From Harmonia axyridis (Eukaryota > Arthropoda > Insecta > Coleoptera > Coccinellidae), in assembly GCF_914767665.1 (NCBI RefSeq), contig NC_059503.1, forward strand, positions 19,158,001 through 19,222,000: a stretch of 64,000 nt of DNA, read 5' to 3'. The position numbers and the translations under genes were made by a program. The notes under the pieces are model-generated. The model saw only the letters and a program-made list of their open reading frames with translations. It did not search any database and was not told where the DNA came from. Within the stretch, counting starts at the first letter, position 1; each line of letters opens with the position of its first letter. Below are positions 55,511-64,000 of this stretch, in pieces.

Positions 55511-58250
55511 CTCCAAGCATCCGGTTGACCATCGCATTCATTTACAGGGAACAATAATTGGATCCTACATGAATATGAATGAAGTGAAGGAAATATAGGT
55601 AATGTGGTAACTCATTACGACATAAACTAACTCAGCCATTCTACGGCAAGGTCACCACGCTCTTTAATGAAGGTGGGGTGCATACGACAGGGGCCATTGA
55701 GATGCCATACTGAAGATTCCATCAGTGGTCTCAGGGTGTAACATAGCAATCATCAGGAGAGGGCGCACTATAAATGTTGACAAATAACGCCTCGCCAAAA
55801 TCAGAATTGGAATATACTGAGTTCGTTCTCAACAAACTGTTGCTGGTATTTTTACAGAAGTGGCAAGCTACTTCGAACCTAAACCTTCAATTAGATTACA
55901 CCTGTTATGCAATTTGTCTAGTTCGGCAGGTTCGTAATAATGTTCCTAGACGTAGTATTCATTCGATTCCATGAATCTTTCAGAAGCAAGGCGTCTACCT
56001 CATTTTCATTTCGCACTATATATTTTCGAAAAGCTCTAACGAGACCGTCGTAATGGAATACATCGATCAATTTCTGTGTAATGCCTGCACTCAGACTTTT
56101 CTATCCTGAATTATTCCTTCGACCTTTTCCTGCCGCCTGAAACAGAATATATTGCAGATTTGGCCACCCTGAATGGGCCGCCGTATCTTTACTTGGTGAC
56201 TACATTTACTCCTTTCGTATTTCCACGCATATAAAAGTTCTCATTTGGCAATTTTGAGATGGTAACAGAAGTGTGAATAATGTAATAGACGTTGAATTAT
56301 TGAAGACGAATGGGATAGAACTTGAGAATCTCCACATATGACAACGTATTCGAATGCTTCATTACGAAAAAGTTCAGCTGAAGATGAAGAATTGATAGGA
56401 TATAGGAGGGCACTGCTGAAATTGATACAAGCAAAATTTGAATCATCACGTAGCTGTAATTGAACTAGTTGAAAAGAATCCTCTTTCCAACGAGATCGAA
56501 GTCATGTTACAAAAATATGTACTTTTCCTTCACCTTCATGCTGAAGCCATTGTCAATAGGGTCAAATGAAGAATTTTTTATTTGAGAGAAATAACACCAA
56601 GCAGTCAGATAAGACTGCAGGAAGGCTTTCAAATGAAGATAGAGTTGAAGTATTGTATGAATAATTAAACGAAAGAAGAGAAATTAACTTTACAGTAATC
56701 AAATTCAATATCCGTTATTCTGTAATTTTTTGTTGGAACTTTTACTGGATATTGGAAATGTAATTTATGTATTAAATATCGAATGTTCATCTACAAAATA
56801 GTCCTCAAATTATTGCTCTGATTCTAACCTTTTTGGTTATTAGTAGAATTACTTTTCAGTTCTTCACACTGTTATATTAAGCTGCGTTTGATTGAATATT
56901 TATGTTATTCTTTAGATATTATAAATTAAGAGATCCTTCACCTCTGGTGTCTTTTGAGAAAGAAATATCGATATAATACGAACGTTGGGCAGTTGCATGA
57001 TGATCCCTACATAGTAAATGGCATTTGAATTTAGAGAAACAATTCAGACTATTTTCTAAATGAACTCAAAAAGTGGGTGGAACATTGACAAAACTCCAAC
57101 GTTAAGGATCTCGTCTTTGTGTAATTCCAAAAACACTGAACGACAACAGTAAAAATATTATATTTCTATATCTATATCGATGAATTTTCCATCAAAATAT
57201 CATGAGTATTGGTTATTTTTAAACTTGTCTTTCTGGCTATCCGTCAACACCAAAATGATGCCGTTGCTACGTCACAAACTCATTAGTCAGTGGTTTAACT
57301 AGCTGAAGGTCATGAGTACATTGAAAACGCTGTAACTTCGAAGAGTTTTTTTTTTGTGTTTGAAATCGACGATTGAATCTACCCTTGAAGTATTGTTACG
57401 ACTAACCCGGAAGTGCCTTATAATGTTCAATGTATGTTTCATTTATCATATATTTGTTTCCAAGAACTAAAGTGCAAAATGAAATAAAGCGTTGAACACA
57501 AGGAAATTATAATAAACTACCTTATGTGACAATTGAATATTGATTAATCAATAGCAAACGCATGAAATTCTTCCTGAATTCAATTGCCGCAGAGGTGTAA
57601 TATGGTAATAAATGCAAGTTTGAGAATTTTTCATACTGAATATCATATGATCGATGTACTGCATTATAAGTTCCACTGATTTTGGTAGAAACATAAAATC
57701 AGATCTCATCAAGTTTACTATAATTACCTACAGAATAATTTTTGGAAGCACTTGTGAGCTATTGCATGCTTGTTCATTGGCTCATTTACAAAAATAAAAT
57801 CAACGAATTCTGATTGGATTTCATCAATATTTAACCCATCTGGGAAAGGTTACATAACCAGATCATAAAAATTATTTTATTTTCACGTTTCGAACATGAG
57901 TGACTGAATTCTTTACTTATCTAATTATAATTGTATAGGTAAGTGATGAATATAAATCATAAGGCAATAATATCATTCATTTCATATTTATACTGATAAG
58001 AATATTTCAATGTTGACAATGCTGAAGATTCCTATAAGGTACTAATTTCTCATAATTTCATAGATATGACTTTGGTGTTTGACACAGCCTTCTCATACAT
58101 TAGGAATACTAAAGGTGATCAATTAATGCAACATGGGCGCTTTGGCATAAAAACTACAAAAATTTTAATTGAATCGGGTTATTTCGGAATTATTTGTTAT
58201 GAGTTTATACTATGGTGCTAACATAAATTAATATCTATACTCCATATTTA
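55511..58250. other. Non-coding stretch
   Basis: No gene supported. A GC-richer patch at about 55610-56220 contains GATTTGGCCACCCTGAATGGG, reminiscent of the CCACCCTG terminal repeats, and may hold unrecognised transposon debris. The remainder is AT-rich. Confidence 0.35.
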
Positions 58251-59567
58251 GAGAAAGGTCGCCTAATTTTGGATAGCTTTTCTTATTCAACTTTTTTTGT
58301 GTGAAAAAAAGATATTTCATTATTTTTTTTGTGGCTGAAATATGTTATCAACTCAATAAAACCAGTATACGCTCACAAAAATATTTATATTAACTCAAAA
58401 GAACATAATAAATAGACCAAAGCAAAATATACCACTTTTTCAAATAGAAAAAAAGGGTTCCCAAAATTGGATACCCTATCCAAAATTGGGAACCTATTTT
58501 TCCGAACAGAAATCACACTCATAAGTGTTCGTTTTCTCACTAACAGCACAGTCTACGTGTGCCCATCGGAAACAAATTGAACACTGTACCCAGGCTTCTC
58601 CATGTTGGTCTGCTGAAAAGTTTCCAGTGCAGAAAATACACGTTGCGTCGTCGTTTTCATCTGCGTCCATATCTGAGTCATCGTCATAAACAAGATTTTG
58701 TGAGGAGTCAGAGGAGTCACTTTCTTCTTCAATCTTTTGACTCTTCTTTATCTTCTTAGTTTTAACAATAGTCTTGTTTTTAGTTTTTCCAAAGGATCCT
58801 AGTTCTGGCGACTTTCCTTTCTTTAAGGGATTCTTTTCGTTGTCGTTCTTTAACACTAGCTTCTAATTCGTTTTATAGGGCGTACTTGTTATTACCGCTG
58901 CTGAACCAGATTTACGTCCCCTGTTTGAAGTAGGTACAACTGCAGGATGGTAAAGTCGAAAAATCTTGAACTTTTACAAAGTTCGACAACCATTTGTTTT
59001 CAACACTGCCATCGGTTTGTTGTTTCGGGGGAGTACTTTCAATAGATAGTTGAATTGAGGTGCTATTGTTGATGTTTAATCCGAATGAAGAAGTGTTAGG
59101 GGGTCAGTTGTCGAGGCGGAGTTCTCTTTCTCTGTCTTTCTATAAGAAAATCCTAATTTTGGATATCCAATTTTAGGAAGCCTCTCCTATCCAAAATTAG
59201 GCAACCACTAGACTCTAGGTTAGGTGAATAAAATCAAAATGTTCATAAGAGTAATTCTTATTTCAAATACATAGGCCTCTTCTACCACTATTCTAATACA
59301 TCCTCGTAAACTTACACTATCCTACGCTGAGTACTCACCTTTTTATAACTGTTTACACGACGTGAAACAAAAAACTCGTTGTTACAAATAATCACATAAT
59401 ATTATTGTGCCACCTAGTATTGAACAGTCGAACTATGTGCTTCACACGGAATCATTTTATGTTGGGGTGCTTTGTTTTGTGAATTCAATCAAAGAAAACA
59501 GTAAACGGATATTGAGATAATGCAGTATCCAAAATTAGGCAACTATCCAAAATTAGGCGACTTTCCT
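58251..59567 (-). mobile_element. pogo-like (Tigger/jerky-type) transposon relic
   Basis: Outer ends are AAAGGTCGCCTAATTTTGG (58254) and CCAAAATTAGGCGACTTTCC (to about 59567), matching in inverse orientation. The word TATCCAAAATTAGGC or a close variant recurs subterminally (58440-58495, 59155-59205, 59525-59565), a possible transposase-binding array. The interior carries a decayed C-terminal half of a transposase on the minus strand. Target TA could not be confirmed at both ends. Confidence 0.7.
58494..59100 (-). pseudogene. pogo/jerky-like transposase C-terminal half with Cys-rich finger
   Basis: Minus-strand frames, in order, read PPNTSSFGLNINNSTSIQLS, then STPPKQQTD, a frameshift, NRGRKSGSAAVITSTPYKTN, a stop, and then an open 120-codon frame from 58856. 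The last part is acidic (DDDSDMDADENDD) followed by CIFC, W..CSICFRWAHVDC and YECDFCSEK. This is the PHD-like Cys/His finger that many insect pogo-type (DDE_1) transposases carry after a GRK.G...ILT.TP.K motif. The DDE core is missing, and the stop and frameshift show it is dead as a transposase. The 120-codon frame from 58856 is the only intact portion. Confidence 0.65.
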
Positions 59568-60334
59568 TATGATCCGGAGTAACTATGATTTTTATGAAAA
59601 TTGCTGAATCATTGATTGTTCTGTAATGAAGGCATTGTTGGTAAATTGAAATAATGATAAAATGTGTCGACAAGAAAGGATTCGTTTGTTCGAATACATT
59701 ACTCTATATCTTGTATTCCGGGGACAAAATGAATAACAACATGAAATACTGAAACATGAAAAACCTACACATCACTGAGTTTCTGACACGATATATAAAT
59801 TTCACCTTTCCAACCCAACTACTTTCGGATTTCGAGAAAACATATTAATCTTCTACGTGAACACCCAGGACATATGATCCATGAGGAGAAGTAGACATTT
59901 CCACCGAAAAAATGTTTCTTTTCAAACCGTCACAAAACTAAAAGAGAAATGCGAATCCCTGATGATGTCACAACAGAGTTCTATTTATTTTCTGATTCGG
60001 CAATATAACCTCTGGAAGATGTGAAAACAACAGTTGTTCCGTTTCTCGCCAGCAGATTCAATTTAGGTTATATATCGAGAACAAATATATATTTATGAAC
60101 CCCAATATTATGGGTTATCGCGAATTTCCTGGAGAAAGACATTAGGGCAATATTTTCAAACTTCGAACGTGTTCAACATTTTTGATCGATACATTTTCAC
60201 ACCCGATGGTTTCCTCTCTTCACCTATAAATTCAACTGCGGAAATTGAAATTGTGGGATGCGCTGGCTCTCAACGGAATATTATACTCTAAATGAGTTTG
60301 AACCGGAGGATTTTGTGATTAGGTGATTTCAGTA
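59568..60334. other. Non-coding stretch
   Basis: AT-rich DNA with no supported gene or repeat. Confidence 0.4.
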
Positions 60335-60336
60335 TA

Positions 60337-60475
60337 CAGAATGGCCAACTAAAAACGAAACAGAGCTTTTTCTCGGACTGATTTACATTTTATTTTCGCC
60401 GATTACACCCGCCAAAAAAAAGAATTAACCGACAAAACTTGAATTACTTTCGGGGTGAGTGAGATCTGTTTTTTT
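60337..60475. repeat. Relic half of a CAGGGTGGCCA-type MITE
   Basis: TACAGAATGGCCAACTAAAAACGAAACAG-like sequence (from 60337) and GGGGTGAGTGAGATCT (about 60456) correspond, in order, to the left arm of the 670-bp hairpin MITEs, with many differences and a large deletion. No right arm was found. Confidence 0.5.
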
Positions 60476-63410
60476 GAGCTCTTCATGAGCGTTCGTTCTC
60501 CTAACTGATCGCTATATTATTTCGTCACAATGTTAATATTTCTAAAATTTTGAGCCAAAAATGGTCTGAAACGATAAGGTTTGGCTCGTTGATGACGAAT
60601 CAGTCCCCAAATCCAAGAATGTCCAGCCGATTGGCGAATGATAGATTTGAAAAATCCCACCAGGAGTTTTGTAAATATGAGCATAGAAATTTCAAATAGA
60701 ATATCGAAATAAATTTTGACAATATTTCATGTGACCACAGAACTGAAAGATTTGAAATATTAGATGTTTTTTATGATTTTGATTTCATTGCAAAATTTCA
60801 AGTTGTTTCGTTCATCATAACCATAGAAAATGTCGATTATTTCTTTGATAACAGATTGCATCGGGTTGTAATATGGAGTGTGAATATATAGCAATCATTT
60901 CAAGCTTTTTGCAGAATAACGTATTGAGAGCGTTGACAGAACCATAAAAATCAAAGGAGATAATCGAAAACAATACCCAATATTTTCGAGTCCTCACAAA
61001 CGGTAGATTTAAAATGTTAGGTGTTTCAATGAAATAACAATTTCATGTGTAAAATTTCACATCTTCAGAAACAGAAAAGTCAAGAAGAATAATGGAAAAA
61101 TTTTTACAATAATTCCGTGATAAATGATCTGATTGCATTGAAATTTTTCATATATCTAGAATAACCATTTGAAGCTACCCAAAAATTTTTGTAAACTTTA
61201 TGTAAAATTTCATGTTCCATCACTGTCTTTTATTTCTTAAGACATTTGTGTTAAGCAAGTTATGCCATTTGATCATGGCGAGAAACAATCTTCCATGAGT
61301 TCTAGAAATTTTCAAATTTCTTCATCAGTTTCTATTAGTGGAGAGAAATGCGACAAAAATACATTGACGATATTAAATCAGATGATCATCTCACTGTTAG
61401 TCCAACTGTAAATTAATTCCAAAGTGAATTTTCTTCACAGGAATCAAGAGTAGGATAGTAGGTGTATACCGCGCATCGTGCAGTTAAATGTGTTACAGTT
61501 TTTTGATGCATCATTTCAAAATTGTGATAGTGTCACCTCCTAGTAGTCGATACCATAACATGTGTTCATTTTAACTTTTCGAAATAATGAAATTTACAAA
61601 GTATATCTCATCAATTATTGTGGTAGTTTTTCATTATTATTATTAGCACAATAATATCTTCATTTTCATGGAATAAGCTACCAGTGGAAAGTAGGTACTG
61701 AGCTGTACAATTTCAAATTTGTATACAATAGGAGGAATAGTGAAGCGATTTACCAAATTTTCTTCCTCATGATTGACATATTGAATATGTGAAAACATAT
61801 TATTCCTAAATCTCTATAAGTTTTCACGAATGAGCATTCTTTTCAAGCTTTGTGAAAATGGCGATGGTAGATATCGTCAAAACCATAGTCAATTCGAGCA
61901 TAATATCGAAAAAACAATGAGAAATCCACTGTCTTGAAATTATGAGCATTTGAGCGTTCGTTATTGGATGCGCCAATTATAAACCACATATGGTAATCTT
62001 TTATATATGCAGTTATCTGGTCACAAAGGGAGTAATTGGCCCATGAATGAAGAATATGCGAATGGTCCTGCTTGAGGTAAGTGCTTTCCCCATTTTTATG
62101 AATTTAGATCACAAAATCAATTGATCTTTCTAGTGAGCCTACTATTTTTATATTTTCCTTCATTGATTCGATTGAAAAGAGTAAAAACCCCTTTAAAACA
62201 GTTAAGGATATTATCTTGCGAATGCGAACATAAATATTTCGTCTTTCTTGGGATTGAAAAGGTAAGAGATCGAAGAAATCTCGATATACCCGAATTCTTG
62301 TCTCTTTCAAGTTTATTTGTGCACCCAAAATTTAAGAAAACGGCTGAATAATCAAAGAGTCATCTGCCGCCTTTACGTTCTTTTCAAGGAATATTGGATA
62401 TATTCGGCTTGTCCTTGCGCATGAGCTACGTTAGATTCTATTAATTATAAAAAGGTAGCTTGTGTCTTTGAGAGAGAATTTCGTCATGTTATCTTTGAAG
62501 ATATATGCGACGGATTCACTGGCAACTTGTGTTTATTTTACTCTGATTCCTTCCTGTGTATTTTCAAGGAGATGGAATCTTCGAGGATTCTCTATTTGGA
62601 GAATTATATTATCGGTAGCGAATAGAAATAACAATGAATGGCTTTTTTGAATAGCATCTCATTAGTATTATACTAGTTGAAATCTAAATGAGCACAAAGT
62701 CTATGTTTTCCCGCACAGTCTTCCGTGAATATCTTCAGTTTTATGTTGCTGTTATTGAGTGTCTCATGGAATATTCCAGAATGTTTATATCAATAGAACA
62801 GAATCTTGTGAATCAACAACATGAAAGTGACCATATTTATTTTAGTTGTGCCACTGTTTCTAGTGAATTTTATTTCTGAAATGAAGAAAGAGTACTAGTG
62901 CCTTCAGCTACTTTGGTTAACAGTTCAGTAAAAAACTCAATAATGATTGTCGTTCATGAATGTATTATCATTAATTGCATTATAAGAAATACTCATTTCA
63001 TTGTTGAAGAACAAGGCTAACAGCAGCAAAAGAAGCCATCGTTGACCAACAGCTCATATCTCGCGTTACGGTGTATATTTTTTGACGTTACTAATACATA
63101 GACTTTGGGTGTAAGATAGCAAAAGGATTATTGTAGTTGTAACTGTTTTCACGTTCTCATGTTCTTGTATTGTATAGTACAGTAAGCCAGCAAATCTACC
63201 TTGTCGATAGATCTACATAGCTAATAGATGAACCTTATATGTTGATATAGATACCTAGTGCGAAGATTTAATTTGTCAACTAATCCAATTTGCCAACAGA
63301 TAAGTAAGAAGTATGAAGGACCGGGGAATATTAAATCACTTTATTTTCTTAATCATTTTTCGAAGGTGGCCCAGTTTTTTTGTGCTGGTGTACACACAGT
63401 ATTATGTGTA
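60476..63410. other. Non-coding stretch
   Basis: No gene supported. Short frames at 62104-62879 on both strands have no recognisable domain. GAG/GTAAGTGC at about 62076 resembles a splice donor but no open exon precedes it clearly. Confidence 0.35.
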
Positions 63411-63666
63411 TTGGCGAGACTTTTCCAAGCCATCTAACGTTGGCAACAACGTCCTCTCTCTAGGGATAACTCTGTTTCGTCACGAGATCGCTGGTGGACT
63501 CATCAGTTGGGTTTTCTAGCGATCTCTGCCCAACACACACCATCTTACACCATCGTGAAGGTGTGACTCTGCACAAATTCGGGGATTCCTTATGAACCCG
63601 CCGATGCATCGCTAGAGAGTGACGCGAAGCCGCCAACGCCACCCCTCGGCCATACAGAGTCACTAC
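63411..63666. repeat. 255-bp dispersed repeat, copy outside the array
   Basis: Homologous to 16435-16688 and its sisters: it starts TTGGCGAGACTTTTCC, shares CCTCTCTCTAGGG, GACTCATCAGTTGGG and ATCTCTGCCCAA, and ends CATACAGAGTCACTAC. The sharp loss of similarity at both ends defines the element. It is more diverged than the array copies are from each other. Confidence 0.75.
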
Positions 63667-63829
63667 TGTTCAATAGGTCTCTCTATTTTTGATGTAGCTC
63701 TCTCAAACTCGAGAACTAGCTCTAATTGAGAAAAAATCATTTAATTGTCAGTACCTCTGGGACAAGTGAAATAATGAATTATACATTTTTGAAACAGACC
63801 AAAAACTCACACTGATCCAAATTAATTTT

Positions 63830-64000
63830 TCATGGTATTTCGCACATCATATTGCATTGCAACCATTTCTCTCCAGAGTAACTGTTTGGATACAACTCTA
63901 GACAAACAAGACAGTAACATTCATTTTCGTCAATTTCACTCTCACTATCATTATGATCGTCTTGTTGTTTACGCAGTTGTCAGGGTTTCGCTTTTTGCAT
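63830..64000 (-). pseudogene. Second pogo/jerky-like Cys-rich C-terminus, cut by the window edge
   Basis: The minus strand reads QQDDHNDSESEIDENECYCL, then VCLELYPNSYSGEKWLQC and NMMCEIP before TGA at 63832-63830. The acidic run followed by C.C..C, GE.W.QC parallels the finger of 58494-58856 (CIFCTGNFS...GEAWVQC). An in-frame stop lies near the edge (AKPstopQLRKQQ), and the last Cys pair is missing, so it appears degenerate. More of this element should lie beyond position 64000. Confidence 0.5.

Noticed and set aside
62104..62351. Antiparallel 74-76 codon frames.
   Set aside because: Mirror frames in the same DNA with no domain on either strand.
1..64000. A novel multi-gene system.
   Set aside because: Beyond one host gene, nearly all recognisable coding sequence is decayed transposon, and no cluster of cooperating genes was seen on either strand.

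Overview
The window is AT-rich (visibly about two-thirds A+T), spliced, transposon-riddled animal DNA. It is best read as an insect nuclear genome, probably a beetle. The evidence is a CLIP-domain serine protease homolog of the insect prophenoloxidase-activation type, mauritiana-type mariner relics, Tc1-like and pogo-like transposase relics, TTAGG-type motifs and many long-inverted-repeat MITEs. No species can be named from the sequence alone. No bacterial operons, CRISPR arrays or rRNA genes were seen.

Only one host gene is firmly supported. It is a two-exon minus-strand gene (exon 1 at 30875-31026, exon 2 at 28013-28967) encoding a 368-residue secreted CLIP-domain serine protease homolog whose catalytic Ser is replaced by Gly. 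A mariner relic sits in its 1.9-kb intron. Weaker host candidates are a minus-strand 3' exon at 4952-5220 with paired PP1-docking-like motifs, a 104-codon minus-strand reading frame at 52362-52676, and a tRNA-Thr(AGT)-like cloverleaf at 12363-12434 followed by a T-run.

Layout. 1-4340 is mostly featureless. 4345-6150 holds LINE debris around the 4952-5220 candidate exon. 6257-6620 is a GC-rich island, followed by three tandem copies of a ~556-bp repeat (6681-8290). 14023-14734 is a TA-flanked inverted-repeat element. 15401-20450 is a tandem array with a ~0.68-kb core in about five units, into which a 255-bp repeat, a 397-bp segment with a hammerhead-like core, and (in two units at the same site) a solo LTR with TACA duplications have inserted. 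23760-27736 holds a mariner relic, a 670-bp hairpin MITE and a second, internally deleted transposon. 28013-31026 is the protease homolog gene. 31363-37431 contains three long-inverted-repeat elements, one of which carries a 142-codon frame that looks like a transposase with its DDE core deleted, plus a third mariner relic. 39295-43608 has a perfect hairpin, a long-TIR element and an exact hAT-type MITE with an 8-bp target duplication. 47041-52255 holds Tc1-like and LINE relics. 54750-55510 is LTR-like. 58251-59567 is a pogo-like relic with a cysteine-rich C-terminal domain, and a second such domain lies at the right edge (63830-64000).

The window therefore contains little cooperative gene function. 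Its interest lies in layered transposon history around one immunity-type gene. I found no convincing new multi-gene system.
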